In this document: positions 44,256 through 54,445 of the stretch, one piece after another
Layout: each line of letters begins with the position of its first letter
How positions within the stretch are numbered: position 1 is the stretch's first letter
Assembly (NCBI RefSeq): GCF_900079725.1
Contig: NZ_LT599032.1
Span: 5,018,054 to 5,082,053, forward strand
From: an uncultured Dysgonomonas sp.
GTDB taxonomy: Bacteria; Bacteroidota; Bacteroidia; Bacteroidales; Dysgonomonadaceae
Length of the DNA: 64,000 nt
Direction: 5' to 3'
Notes under the pieces: model-generated
Databases searched by the model: none
Told to the model about the DNA's origin: nothing
What the model saw: the letters and a program-made list of their open reading frames with translations, nothing else
Program-made: the position numbers and the translations under genes

Positions 44256-45443
44256 ATGCACTCTTCTACTACACTAACCAGTAATAATCGCATAGAAATA
44301 GCAGATGTATTACGAGGTTTTGCAGTAATGGGAATTACCCTTATCCATTTCATCGAACGGTTCAGTCTCAATAGCTTTCCGGAAGAAACCTGCAACTTTC
44401 TGATATTTACGGACAAAGTAATCTGGGACAGTATATTTTTTACCTTTTCCGGTAAAGCCTACTGCATTTTCGCGTTGCTTTTCGGATTCAGTTTTTTCAT
44501 TCAGGACAATTCGCAAAAAGAAAAAGGAAAAGATTTTCGCGGACGGTTTGCATGGCGGCTGGTATTACTTTTTTTCATAGCCTGCATCAATTCTACCTTA
44601 TTTCCCGGTGAGATATTAGTGCTTTATGCATTACTTGGTTATGTAATGATAGCGGTCTGTCGTCTTTCTACCCGCACCATTGCGATTATAGCTATTGTCC
44701 TGTTATTACAACCTCTTGAATGGGGACAAATAGTTTATGCTCTCATCAACCCCGAATACATTATTAATGCAGAGTTTGATGGCCCGTACTGGGAAATCGT
44801 GAATACAGTGCAGAAAGAAGGTTCTTTCCTCGAAATGTGTAAAACTGCAATCTGGACAGGCAATATTGCTAATATGGGCTGGATGCTGTTACATGGAAGG
44901 GTTACGCAAACCGCGGCATTATTTATGATAGGTATATTAATAGGGCGTAGCAATGTGTTCATCTATTCAGAAAAAAATATGAAGTTATGGATTAAAGTAT
45001 TCATCGCAGTCACTCTGGCCTTTTTCCCTATATATGGCTTGATAGCTGTACTTCCCGACTTTATAGACAGGGAAGCACTACTTGTTCCTTCTATCCTTAT
45101 ACTCAAATCACTTTCCAATATCGCATTTACAGGAATACTGTTTGCCGGGGTAATCCTTGTATATTACCTGACAAGGTTTAAAGGTGTCCTTCATCAATTA
45201 GCTCCTTACGGACGCATGAGTCTGACAAACTATCTGTCGCAGTCTTTGATCGGGGGATTCCTGTTCTATAACTGGGGACTCGGGCTTTACCAGTATACTG
45301 GCATCACAGCCTGTTTCTTAATGGGTATCGGAATGTTTCTTATTCAGTTCTTCTTCTGTCGCTGGTGGCTTCGTACACATCGCCAGGGCCCATTGGAATG
45401 GTTGTGGAAAAAGGCAACTTGGGTGAAAATAGGAAAAGGCTAA
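44256..45443 (+). CDS. DUF418 family membrane protein
   Basis: A 395-residue protein with about ten membrane helices. The opening RIEIADVLRGFAVMGITLIH, the FSGKAYCIFALLFGFSFF segment and the C-terminal PYGRMSLTNYLSQSLIGGF and WWLRTHRQGPLEWLWK are typical of DUF418 proteins, relatives of membrane acyltransferases (heparan-alpha-glucosaminide acetyltransferase-like). It may acylate an exported molecule; the acceptor is unknown. Single gene with its own promoter and terminator. Confidence 0.88.
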   Translation: MHSSTTLTSNNRIEIADVLRGFAVMGITLIHFIERFSLNSFPEETCNFLIFTDKVIWDSIFFTFSGKAYCIFALLFGFSFFIQDNSQKEKGKDFRGRFAWRLVLLFFIACINSTLFPGEILVLYALLGYVMIAVCRLSTRTIAIIAIVLLLQPLEWGQIVYALINPEYIINAEFDGPYWEIVNTVQKEGSFLEMCKTAIWTGNIANMGWMLLHGRVTQTAALFMIGILIGRSNVFIYSEKNMKLWIKVFIAVTLAFFPIYGLIAVLPDFIDREALLVPSILILKSLSNIAFTGILFAGVILVYYLTRFKGVLHQLAPYGRMSLTNYLSQSLIGGFLFYNWGLGLYQYTGITACFLMGIGMFLIQFFFCRWWLRTHRQGPLEWLWKKATWVKIGKG

Positions 45444-45473
45444 TATTACGGATTACTTCGTTTACTATATAAA

Positions 45474-45504
45474 GTCAGGCTATTGATTTATAGCCTGACC
45501 TTTT
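45474..45504. terminator. Bidirectional intrinsic terminator
   Basis: GTCAGGCTAT (45474-45483) and ATAGCCTGAC (45490-45499) form a perfect 10-bp stem with A before and T after, between convergent genes ending at 45443 and 45533. Confidence 0.85.
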
Positions 45505-45532
45505 CTTTCAGATAAATAAGCAGGGATTATTT

Positions 45533-46483
45533 CTATATACCTACGCGAAGCGACACGGATACATACGGAGAAGCACTGAAGCTATACGAATCTTCATTCT
45601 TTAATAAATTAGATAGTTTTCTTTTCTTGTACGAACCCGAACCGGCAAATGCCGCTCCTACTTCTATAGGTATAGTTACCTTCTTACTTACTATTATCTC
45701 CGGGCGGATACCTGTTGTCAGATAATTGAAACTGTAGTAATAATCTTTATCATTCTCGTCTTCCAGAGGAGTGCTGATACGGTTATATTCAGCTACGAGT
45801 GATACCCGAAGATACGGGGCAACCTGCATACCCAAAGAACTTACAATATCATAGGTACGTGTCGATAATTCGAAGCTATATCTGCCTTCACCCCTCCATT
45901 TTACATATACCGACGGAAAAACGATAGGTGTATTAAATGCATTTGTAAAGATAAGGCCGCCACCAATATCGAGATTGTTATTCACCTTATAAATTGCCGT
46001 TCCCATACTATATATCATTGCATTATGCCATCCAATACGGGAAAACCGGGTATTATCGGTACAAACCCCCATACCGCCGATCACCGAAAGGCTCCATCTG
46101 TCGGTCAGGGTACGATAGTGTGAAATTCCGGCATAGATGTTGAGTATTTTTTTGAAAGGATAAACTTCAGGAGATGTTGTTTCATTCATTTTCATGTACT
46201 TTCCACTTACAAAGCCACTCCACATACGGATACTTTTCCTGTCCTGAGACATTTCTGTATAAAAGGGAAGGTTTAAATTGCCTTTCAATAATAAGGTATT
46301 TACTTTTCCCTGTTTTTCCCCATTATCATTTTCAAAATCGGATGAATGCAGATAAGATGTGCCGATAGATATTTGTGCGTAAAACGGCGTAATAACCATA
46401 AATAATAAAAGACCAGTAAACAGAATTTTAGACATAAATAAAGAAAATTTATATAGATGGAGTAACTTATTTTTCTGACGCAT
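45533..46483 (-). CDS. DUF6268-type outer-membrane beta-barrel protein
   Basis: A 316-residue protein; the signal peptide includes ILFTGLLLFMVITPFYAQ, and the internal Met at about residue 13 may be the true start, as the first 12 residues are basic and unlike a signal. The remainder is alternating strands (LNIYAGISHYRTLTDRWSLSVIGGMG, LTTGIRPEIIVSKKVTIPIEVG) ending in SVSLRVGI, as in outer-membrane barrels. The repeated patterns resemble DUF6268. It is divergent from the AraC regulator at 46592, which could control it. Confidence 0.65.
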   Translation of the reverse strand: MRQKNKLLHLYKFSLFMSKILFTGLLLFMVITPFYAQISIGTSYLHSSDFENDNGEKQGKVNTLLLKGNLNLPFYTEMSQDRKSIRMWSGFVSGKYMKMNETTSPEVYPFKKILNIYAGISHYRTLTDRWSLSVIGGMGVCTDNTRFSRIGWHNAMIYSMGTAIYKVNNNLDIGGGLIFTNAFNTPIVFPSVYVKWRGEGRYSFELSTRTYDIVSSLGMQVAPYLRVSLVAEYNRISTPLEDENDKDYYYSFNYLTTGIRPEIIVSKKVTIPIEVGAAFAGSGSYKKRKLSNLLKNEDSYSFSASPYVSVSLRVGI

Positions 46484-46560
46484 GCAAAGGTGAGAAAATT
46501 TACTGCATATTTTTGTCCCAAATAGATTTATGATTGTTCCAAAACTCTTATTTTATATGA

Positions 46561-46568
46561 TATCTTTG
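46561..46568 (+). promoter_or_regulatory. Promoter of the AraC regulator
   Basis: TATCTTTG at 46561-46568 with TTG near 46534 for -33, 24 bases before the start codon. Confidence 0.6.
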
Positions 46569-46591
46569 TTAGAAAATAATGTAGGTGAATA

Positions 46592-47461
46592 ATGAATGAC
46601 GAACTGATTAAACTGAATGTAAACAAGGCGACACAGGCTGTAAAACCGGAAAAGTTCAAAGATTTATTCCTGATTCATATAGAAGAATCGACAAATACGG
46701 CAGCAACCAGTTATCTATTCGAAGATTGTTTTATTTTTCTCTGTCTCGAAGGAAATGAAACATTCTTTATCAATGAAAAACAATATTTAGTAGTTCCCAA
46801 TACGATATTGATTGTTCCACCTAGCTATTTAATCCGGAAATCAGAAGGGATATATCAATTCAAAGCCAAAGGGGTATTTTTCCCGATCGACCTTGTTGCA
46901 AAACATTTTAACGGAAAAGAATACAACCTGACCGAAATGCTTCGGACAGTTTCATGTTTTGAAGTATCATACGAGAATATGAATGAACTTCTCGAATTCT
47001 ATTATTTCCTCGAAAAACAATATGAGAAAGCGGTAAATACCTATACTACACCCATTATAAGCAATCTGGTCTTTACCTTCTTAGTGAAGATCAGGGAGAT
47101 GTATTCGTCAACGAATAACACTTCCAATTTTGAAAGTAAGTCTCGTAAAATATCTATTACAGAACGTTTTTTTGATTTGGTTAGCTCCAACTATAAGAAT
47201 GAACGTACTCTGATGTTCTATGCCGACAAGATGTGTCTGTCTCCCAAGCATCTATCTACTACAATAAAGAAAACGACAGGCCGTCCTGCACTGATATGGA
47301 TTAATGAATATGTAATACTTAAGGCAAAGTATCTGATTAAGACCACGGATATGTCTTTTTCCGAAATTGGTGATTATCTGAACATACCCAATCAGTCATT
47401 CTTTAGCCGCCTATTCAAAAAATATACCGGACTGACCCCAAAAGAATATGCTAAAAGTTGA
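46592..47461 (+). CDS. AraC family transcriptional regulator
   Basis: A 289-residue regulator. The N-terminal 160 residues form a cupin-like sensory region (FEDCFIFLCLEGNETFF, YLVVPNTILIVPPSYL). The C-terminal AraC domain (about 190-289) has two helix-turn-helix units: FYADKMCLSPKHLSTTIKK and FSEIGDYLNIPNQSFFSRLFKKYTGLTPKEY. The ligand is not known. It lies between an outer-membrane barrel gene (divergent) and the SusC gene (205 bases downstream), and either may be a target, though the SusC locus has its own hybrid regulator. Confidence 0.9.
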   Translation: MNDELIKLNVNKATQAVKPEKFKDLFLIHIEESTNTAATSYLFEDCFIFLCLEGNETFFINEKQYLVVPNTILIVPPSYLIRKSEGIYQFKAKGVFFPIDLVAKHFNGKEYNLTEMLRTVSCFEVSYENMNELLEFYYFLEKQYEKAVNTYTTPIISNLVFTFLVKIREMYSSTNNTSNFESKSRKISITERFFDLVSSNYKNERTLMFYADKMCLSPKHLSTTIKKTTGRPALIWINEYVILKAKYLIKTTDMSFSEIGDYLNIPNQSFFSRLFKKYTGLTPKEYAKS

Positions 47462-47585
47462 GGTCTGTTTAAACTTTGTCCGTTTTTCTACCTTTCTTCA
47501 ATTATATAAAATCTACCTTTAAAAATCAGACAATAAGGATTCATTAAACATGGGTTCTGAATGAATCGTTTCAGCCTTTGAATAA

Positions 47586-47623
47586 TTTGTTTCATATAGG
47601 AAACTGCGCCCTGGCTACATTTG
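47586..47623 (+). promoter_or_regulatory. Promoter of the utilisation locus
   Basis: TACATTTG at 47616-47623 with TTTG at 47586-47589 fits the consensus with 26 bases between. The SusC start codon is 43 bases downstream. The hybrid regulator at 59607 presumably acts just upstream. Confidence 0.6.
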
Positions 47624-47666
47624 CAGTACACTAATATTCGTTTATTAACTTTAAATCTAAAATCTC

Positions 47667-50600
47667 ATGCAAAAAAGGAGAAAGTCTCTACAGAGACAAA
47701 TTACATTTTTATTGATTGCTTTGCTCTTAATACCTCTAAATTGCATTATAGCCCAAGGTAGTGGTTCGATTGCTATCAGAGAAGCAACGAATGATTTAAT
47801 AAAAGGAGTTGTAGTAAGTACTACTGATGAACCTCTTATTGGAGCTATTGTTGTTGTCGAGGGACAGTCTGTGGGCACCGTTACGGATATAGACGGCAAT
47901 TTTCAGATCAATGCCAGGCCCGGGCAAAAGCTAACCATTAGCTATATCGGCTTTATAAGCCAGACAATAACTATCGGAGCTACAAATGATCTGAGGATTG
48001 TATTGCAGGATGACGTTAAAAATCTCGAAGAAGTTGTCGTTGTTGGCTATGGAGTTCAGAAGAAGATCAATATGACAGCATCCGTAGCCACAGTAAATTT
48101 TTCGGAACAAGCCGAAGGAAGGCCTATAATGAATGCTTCCTCTGCACTATCGGGATTAGTTGCCGGACTGAATGTTTTACAGACTTCCAGCAAGCCCGGT
48201 GATGATGGAGCTACATTGAGGATCAGAGGAACAACTACAGTGAACAACAGTAACCCGCTGATTTTGGTCGACGGCTTTGAGTCCGATATGAATAATGTAA
48301 ATACAAATGATATTGAATCAATATCGATACTAAAAGATGCTTCAGCTACAGCGATTTACGGATCGAGGGGTGCAAACGGGGTTGTTCTTGTAACCACAAA
48401 AAAAGGTTCGGGTAAACCACGGGTTTCATTCGATAGCTTTCTTTCATTTCAGAAGCCTATCAATAAATTATCTTTTGTTACAGATTATGCAGATCACATG
48501 GATTATATCAATGAGGCTGCAAGGAATATTGGAACCACAGGCCCTTATTCTCAAAGTAGTATCGACTTATGGAGAAATGCACAACAGAATCCGAATGAGC
48601 TGAATGAATATGGTGTTCCCAATTATATAGCTTACCCCAATACAGATTGGTTCGATGAGATATTTAATACGGGATTGGCTCAGGAATATAACTTATCGGT
48701 ACAGGGAGGCACAGATAGGGTTAAGTATCTGATCTCTGCAGGATATCTGAATAATGAAGGGATTATGAAAAATTCCGGACTGGAAAGATTTCAGTTTAGG
48801 GTGAATCTGGAAACTCAGGTATATGATTGGTGGAAACTCGGAACCCGGCTTTTCGGATTGAAACAACAGAAAGGACTGGCGAATATCAGCCGTGGATTTG
48901 AGTATTTATCCTTATCTGTTCCGGGAATATATCCGGGAACCGATAATAAATGGGGTGCACCCGCACTCACAGGAGAAGAGTCTTCCAACGCAAACAACGT
49001 TTTCGAGAAAATGGAGCGTGCAGGGCAGGATAAAATGTTCAGGCTTAATGCAACACTCTATACCACACTCACATTAGCTCCGGGACTGGAGTTTGAAGCA
49101 GCATATAATTATGCTCCTGATTGGGGCGATTATGCTACATGGGGAATTCAGAAAGGTATGTGGAATTATGTACAGGATATACGCCTCAACGAATCTTCTT
49201 TAGAAAATGAAAACATAAATAACCAATCATTTAAAAGGGCAAGATATACCGGAGATGTATTGTTGAGATATTCCACCACTATCAAAGAGGATCATAGCAT
49301 AGGCGCCCTGGCAGGATATAATCAGACTTATTACAACGAGAACAGCTTCTCTGCAACCAAGAAAGGCATGACAGACTGGGATCTGCATGTACTGAACTCA
49401 GCTACAAATCTCGATGGTATATCGGGAAGTGAAACAGATTGGTCGCTACGTTCGGTCTTTGGAAGGGTTAACTATGCATATAAGTCTAAATACCTGTTTG
49501 AGGGTAATCTGAGATATGATGAATCTTCCCGCTTTGGCCCGGATAAAAGAGGAGGATATTTCCCTTCATTTTCTGCGGGGTGGAGAGTTATGGAGGAATC
49601 TTTCCTGCAAAATTTCAAAGGAGTTTTTCAAAATCTGAAACTGAGAGGATCATGGGGGAAAAGTGGTAACAACCAGTTAGGTAATTACGATTGGCAGGCA
49701 GGCTACGGCTCTGTAAATCTGGTCATAGATGGACAGGCGATTAAGGGCTTAGCCATCAATAAACAGGAAAATCCAAGATTGCAATGGGAAGAAGTTGCTT
49801 CTACAGGCATAGGCTTAGATTTTGCCACTCTAAATAGCAGGTTATCAGGAGAAATTGATTACTACAATAAAAAAACAAAAAGTATGATCTTTACTCCCAA
49901 CAATTATTTAACAGCAGGAACAGTGGCCGCTGCAACACAGAATATTGCAGAGCTGACCAATAAGGGAGTAGAGTTAACGTTGACATGGCAAGACAAAATA
50001 AGCGATTTTTCATATAAAGTAAGCGGTAACTTCTCTTACAATAAAAACATGGTGGATAAATACCGGGGAGAAGTGATAAAGGGTTGGTTCAGTGACGATA
50101 ACGGAAATCCTGTCTATGTCAACAACATCGGAGAAACCACCCGTAGCGGGTTTGGAGGACTGATAGGGGAAGGGCATATGCTGGGAGAATCCTATCTTCG
50201 CACTCTTTATCGTGGAAACGGCTCATATACAGGTACAGGCACACCGGATATCAATGCAGGGCCAAAAGATGGTATGATACGTACCGAAAATGACCTTAAA
50301 TGGGTGCAGGCAATGCAAGCTGCCGGATATAAATTCTCACCATCAAACGATATTTCCCCGTCAGGACTTTGGTACGGAGACCTTATTTATGCAGACAAAA
50401 ATGAAGATGGAACTTACGGTGATTCGAACGATATGGACTTTACCGGGAAGTCGGCATTGCCAAAGTATAACTTTGGGTTTAATATATCGGCCGCTTATAA
50501 AGGATTCGACATGTCGATGGTATGGTCGGGAAGTGCAGGATTTGTCAGATATTGGAATCAGGGAAGTTATAATAGCCCAAATCTGAATCTGGGGGCCGGT

Positions 50601-50960
50601 GTTCCTAAAAAATATGCGGAAAATGCCTATTACTGGGACCCGAACAATCCAGATGCACCGAGGAATGATCAGTACAGGTCGAATCCACGCCTGATGTATG
50701 GAACTTCGGGGGTTAACAATGCTTCGAACGAATTCTGGGAATATGATGCATCATTCTTAAAATTAAGGAATGTTCAGATAGGATACACATTACCACAAAA
50801 TATATCCGCTAAAATACTGATGAGTAAAGTCAGGTTTTATGTATCCGGAGAGAATCTGCTGACAATAACAGATTATCCTGGTATGGATCCGGAAATTGGA
50901 GCCAATGTAGCTTATCCTCTTACCAAACAATTTGCATTTGGAGTCAATATCACTTTTTAA
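47667..50960 (+). CDS. SusC-like TonB-dependent outer-membrane transporter
   Basis: A 1097-residue SusC-family transporter. Signal peptide about 27 residues (CIIAQ), a CarboxypepD_reg-like domain (about 50-130, with DIDGNFQINARPGQKLTISYIGF), the SusC-specific LEEVVVVGYGVQKK, a plug with LRIRGTTTVNNSNPLILVDG and SILKDASATAIYGSRGANGVVLVTTKKG, and a long barrel ending in NITF. It imports oligosaccharides together with the SusD partner, whose gene follows after 11 bases. Substrate is inferred from the lyases downstream. Confidence 0.96.
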   Translation: MQKRRKSLQRQITFLLIALLLIPLNCIIAQGSGSIAIREATNDLIKGVVVSTTDEPLIGAIVVVEGQSVGTVTDIDGNFQINARPGQKLTISYIGFISQTITIGATNDLRIVLQDDVKNLEEVVVVGYGVQKKINMTASVATVNFSEQAEGRPIMNASSALSGLVAGLNVLQTSSKPGDDGATLRIRGTTTVNNSNPLILVDGFESDMNNVNTNDIESISILKDASATAIYGSRGANGVVLVTTKKGSGKPRVSFDSFLSFQKPINKLSFVTDYADHMDYINEAARNIGTTGPYSQSSIDLWRNAQQNPNELNEYGVPNYIAYPNTDWFDEIFNTGLAQEYNLSVQGGTDRVKYLISAGYLNNEGIMKNSGLERFQFRVNLETQVYDWWKLGTRLFGLKQQKGLANISRGFEYLSLSVPGIYPGTDNKWGAPALTGEESSNANNVFEKMERAGQDKMFRLNATLYTTLTLAPGLEFEAAYNYAPDWGDYATWGIQKGMWNYVQDIRLNESSLENENINNQSFKRARYTGDVLLRYSTTIKEDHSIGALAGYNQTYYNENSFSATKKGMTDWDLHVLNSATNLDGISGSETDWSLRSVFGRVNYAYKSKYLFEGNLRYDESSRFGPDKRGGYFPSFSAGWRVMEESFLQNFKGVFQNLKLRGSWGKSGNNQLGNYDWQAGYGSVNLVIDGQAIKGLAINKQENPRLQWEEVASTGIGLDFATLNSRLSGEIDYYNKKTKSMIFTPNNYLTAGTVAAATQNIAELTNKGVELTLTWQDKISDFSYKVSGNFSYNKNMVDKYRGEVIKGWFSDDNGNPVYVNNIGETTRSGFGGLIGEGHMLGESYLRTLYRGNGSYTGTGTPDINAGPKDGMIRTENDLKWVQAMQAAGYKFSPSNDISPSGLWYGDLIYADKNEDGTYGDSNDMDFTGKSALPKYNFGFNISAAYKGFDMSMVWSGSAGFVRYWNQGSYNSPNLNLGAGVPKKYAENAYYWDPNNPDAPRNDQYRSNPRLMYGTSGVNNASNEFWEYDASFLKLRNVQIGYTLPQNISAKILMSKVRFYVSGENLLTITDYPGMDPEIGANVAYPLTKQFAFGVNITF

Positions 50961-50971
50961 AATAAAATATC

Positions 50972-52789
50972 ATGAAAAAAATATATATCTTACTGATCAG
51001 TATAATTATTTTTTCCTCTTGCTCTAATGATTTTCTTGACACATCTCCTTACGATTCCATAGCATCGGGGAATATGTGGAATTCAGAATCTAAAGCAGAT
51101 CAGGGTGTTGCCGGAATATATCAGGCTCTTAAAGCCCGCACTATATCAGATAGTTATAAAATATTTGATGGGCTTGGCTTTGTCAATTCATATGGAAGTC
51201 ATGGACCGGCGGATAATGAAGTTATGGTCTATCTGAACGGTAACATAACCCCCAGCCATGGTTTGTTTTCGGATACATGGAAACAGCATTACGAAGGAAT
51301 ACACCGGGCAAATGATGCGATAGCCAACCTGCATAAAGCAAATCTTCCGGCACAAAAGTATGAGAGATTGATGTGCGAGGCTAAGTTTCTGAGAGCTTAT
51401 TTCTATTATCGTTTAAACGCTTTATTTAAAGGTGTACCTGTTTACACAGAGCCAACACCTTCAGAATCATTGACAAAAGGCCAATCATCAGTAGATGATG
51501 TTTACCAACTATGCATAAACGATCTGACAGATTGTATTAACAATGAGCATTTTCCAAACAATACATTAGATAAGTCCGTATATGGCCGTGCATCGAAAGG
51601 CGCTGCATACGCTCTGCGGGGAATGGTGTATATGTGGAAAAAAGATTTTCCGAAAGCTGCATCTGATCTCAGCAAAGTAAAAGATTGCGGATATGGCTTA
51701 TGGACAGGGGAGTGGTCTCAATTCTTCAAGGTTGAGAACGAGAAAGATAAAGAAATGATATTTCCGCTTCAATACGATGAAACCAGTGGATTCTCATCAG
51801 ATATTCAAAAGTATATTGGAGGCCGCTCTCATTATGACGGATGGACGGAAGCCATGCCGAGTGTCGATTATGTAAATATGTTTTTAAATGCTGACGGATC
51901 TGCATTTATCTGGAACGACAGATTGCCCGGATGGGATAATCTGACTGTTGCCCAGCGGGAAGTGTTTTTCCTTAGAGATGGGCTAAGTGCTACATCATCG
52001 GATAATAATATTAAGACAGCATATAATGAAGCTGTGAAGAGACTGGGTAGTTCGGTGATGACAACTTACTATAGGGAGACAGGCAATGAAGCCCGCATTA
52101 AAGCTGCTTTCGAAAACAGGGACCCCAGATTGCAAAAAAGTGTATTTACTCCGTACTCCACCGCAATATGTTATAGCCCTTACTGGAATGGAGGTAATGA
52201 ACAGGAATTGACTCTCAGGTGGCCATTACTTAATAATGTTGCTCCATATTGGGATATGTGGAGTGATAAGAGAAAAACTGCCTTTTACATGTACAGGAAA
52301 TATAATGAGACGAGAAAAGGCAGATATATAAACCGCGACCGTTGTACTGTCGATCTGCCCTTAATACGCTTTACTGATGTAACACTACTGTTGGCAGAAG
52401 CCTATAACGAAAACAATGAACTGGGGAAATCTATAACAACATTCAATACTATCAGAACCAGAAACGGAGTGAGTATGCCGGCTCTTACAGAAGGTGGTTC
52501 CGGCCCTAACGCAGTAACAGGGAAGGACGATATGAAGAAAAGGATACAATATGAGCGTAGAGCGGAACTGGCACTCGAAGGTGTCAACTATTTTGATGAA
52601 TTAAGATGGAAAACATTGAAAGAATCCAAATATGACGGAGGATCAAATACCGCAGGAAGAAAGTCCTGGTGGGGAAGCGTCGAGGCTGAATACAGATGGA
52701 GGGGCGATCATTTTATGACATGGCCTGCCCCGACGGCTGAAACCCAGATGAACCCCAATATTAAACAAACTCCGGGTTGGTCTTATTGA
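50972..52789 (+). CDS. SusD-like glycan-binding lipoprotein
   Basis: A 605-residue lipoprotein (lipobox FSSC, Cys17) of the SusD/RagB family. The N-terminal NDFLDTSPYDSIASGNMW, helical TPR-like part (AKFLRAYFYYRLNALFKGVPVY) and the C-terminal KDDMKKRIQYERRAELALEGVNYFDELRWKTL are characteristic. It forms the lid on the SusC pore and binds the polysaccharide at the cell surface. Length is at the upper end of normal. Confidence 0.95.
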   Translation: MKKIYILLISIIIFSSCSNDFLDTSPYDSIASGNMWNSESKADQGVAGIYQALKARTISDSYKIFDGLGFVNSYGSHGPADNEVMVYLNGNITPSHGLFSDTWKQHYEGIHRANDAIANLHKANLPAQKYERLMCEAKFLRAYFYYRLNALFKGVPVYTEPTPSESLTKGQSSVDDVYQLCINDLTDCINNEHFPNNTLDKSVYGRASKGAAYALRGMVYMWKKDFPKAASDLSKVKDCGYGLWTGEWSQFFKVENEKDKEMIFPLQYDETSGFSSDIQKYIGGRSHYDGWTEAMPSVDYVNMFLNADGSAFIWNDRLPGWDNLTVAQREVFFLRDGLSATSSDNNIKTAYNEAVKRLGSSVMTTYYRETGNEARIKAAFENRDPRLQKSVFTPYSTAICYSPYWNGGNEQELTLRWPLLNNVAPYWDMWSDKRKTAFYMYRKYNETRKGRYINRDRCTVDLPLIRFTDVTLLLAEAYNENNELGKSITTFNTIRTRNGVSMPALTEGGSGPNAVTGKDDMKKRIQYERRAELALEGVNYFDELRWKTLKESKYDGGSNTAGRKSWWGSVEAEYRWRGDHFMTWPAPTAETQMNPNIKQTPGWSY

Positions 52790-52880
52790 ACCTGAATAAT
52801 AAATGGGGAAAGATGCATCATCAGTATCTTTCCCTGTTGATACTGTTTTTGAAATATTTGAAACCCTATTAAAATACACT

Positions 52881-54440
52881 ATGTCGAAGATAACCATTAC
52901 TGCTTTTATAGCCCTGTCATTAATCACAGTATTCGTAAAAGCAAAAGAAATAAATCAGCACATCGATATAAATAACAGGAATGTTATATCTGTTGTGGAG
53001 AATGGGATAAAGAATGATGGAACGCCAATAAATACAGAGTTGAATGAACTGGTCAGAAGCTCTTATGGAAAAACATTATTTTTTCCGGCCGGAGTGTACA
53101 ATCTTTCAGAGCCAATGGTATTACCATTCGATTACACTAAGAATGTCAATATTATATTCGATAAAAATGCGACCATCAGGAGTGATAAACATTTGGAGGC
53201 TCTATTAAAAATAGGTTTTTCGGAAATGTCTACTCCGGATAGAAGTTACAGACGCTTTTCTTACATTGAAGGAGGCCTGTTCGACTGTTCCAATGCAGAC
53301 AATGGCATTATCGTAAATGGTCTGAAGCAATTGGTGTCGCTAAAATCCATCAGCTTATTCAAAGGCCGTCACACACATATCAGCGTGAAAGTCACAGACG
53401 ACTTTAAAGGAACGGGGAGTTCCGATACAAAAATAGATAATATTACAATACAAGGGATTTCTTCAAATGAAGAAGTCTGTGGCATTTTTATTGATAAGGA
53501 ATGCCACGATATAAAAATATCCAATACATTCATTTATGGAACTAAATATGGGATAGTGACAAAGTCGGGAGGACATATATTGAATAATATCCACATATTA
53601 TCGCAAGTGACCACCGGAGGTACTAATCTGGGAGAGAAGAATTTCCTGAATACAGAAGGAATTCGTATAGAAACAGATGATTTTTACATCTTGCACGAAA
53701 TTTACTTCGATACTGTAGATAAATGTATCGTTATCGCAGGCGACAAAAGTCCTGTTCTTGTTATAGATAAGAATATATATTATTCGTATCTGGACAACTT
53801 CGGAGATGCTTTTATTAGTAGAAACGGTACGTCTGCAAAACAATTTCAGGCTAAAATATCCAATTCTATATTTCATATCCGTAAAAAGGGATACAGGATT
53901 TTTGATATAGACCCTCTCACTATAAGCAATGATATAAATAATAACCTGACATTTATAAATAATACGATAAGAAACGCTCATTTCTTAAATCCCTTCGATG
54001 GATCATTATCACAAAAAATAAGAGGAAAATATAGTGATGTACTTGTGAGCACAGGGCAAAAGACAGACAATAATAAATGGTATGTGCTCGGCAGCTTACT
54101 ACCATCGCCTTACAGGAATTCGTTAAGGCTCGACCTTTCGCACGATCATGCAATAGAACTGGAGATCAGCTACAATGAGGGAAAAGCCGGATTGCTAAGA
54201 AGTAATATAACAGATTCTGAAAAAAAATTTCCATTTACACTTGGGTATGTTATTAAAGATAATTATTGTGTCTTACTTCTTAAATCCGAACCTCAGTCTG
54301 CCTTTTCACCATTTATCAGTGATTTGACCGGTCTCGGGGCATTTATGGCAACACCTTCTAAAGACAGGTATTATCATTTGAGCGATTATCAGATAGAAGG
54401 GAAACCAAAACTCCTTTTTATAAATAACGACAAAGAATAA
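52881..54440 (+). CDS. Secreted right-handed beta-helix protein of the utilisation locus
   Basis: A 519-residue exported protein (signal peptide about 22 residues). I chose ATG 52881 over 52803 because the signal peptide starts there. The pattern KTLFFPAGVYNLSEPMVLP at about residue 55 is the beginning of pectate_lyase_3-type beta-helices, followed by repeated strands with N/D turns (IDNITIQGI, HDIKISNTFIYG, LNNIHILSQV). A C-terminal beta-sandwich (about 390-515) may be a binding domain. It could be a lyase, an epimerase or a binding protein for the uronate polysaccharide. No catalytic residues can be assigned. Confidence 0.7.
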   Translation: MSKITITAFIALSLITVFVKAKEINQHIDINNRNVISVVENGIKNDGTPINTELNELVRSSYGKTLFFPAGVYNLSEPMVLPFDYTKNVNIIFDKNATIRSDKHLEALLKIGFSEMSTPDRSYRRFSYIEGGLFDCSNADNGIIVNGLKQLVSLKSISLFKGRHTHISVKVTDDFKGTGSSDTKIDNITIQGISSNEEVCGIFIDKECHDIKISNTFIYGTKYGIVTKSGGHILNNIHILSQVTTGGTNLGEKNFLNTEGIRIETDDFYILHEIYFDTVDKCIVIAGDKSPVLVIDKNIYYSYLDNFGDAFISRNGTSAKQFQAKISNSIFHIRKKGYRIFDIDPLTISNDINNNLTFINNTIRNAHFLNPFDGSLSQKIRGKYSDVLVSTGQKTDNNKWYVLGSLLPSPYRNSLRLDLSHDHAIELEISYNEGKAGLLRSNITDSEKKFPFTLGYVIKDNYCVLLLKSEPQSAFSPFISDLTGLGAFMATPSKDRYYHLSDYQIEGKPKLLFINNDKE

Positions 54441-54445
54441 ATATT

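Noticed and set aside
46592-47461. AraC gene as the main regulator of the SusC locus
   Set aside because: A complete hybrid two-component regulator ends the locus and is the usual control; the AraC protein may instead control the divergent barrel gene. Not excluded, only not claimed.
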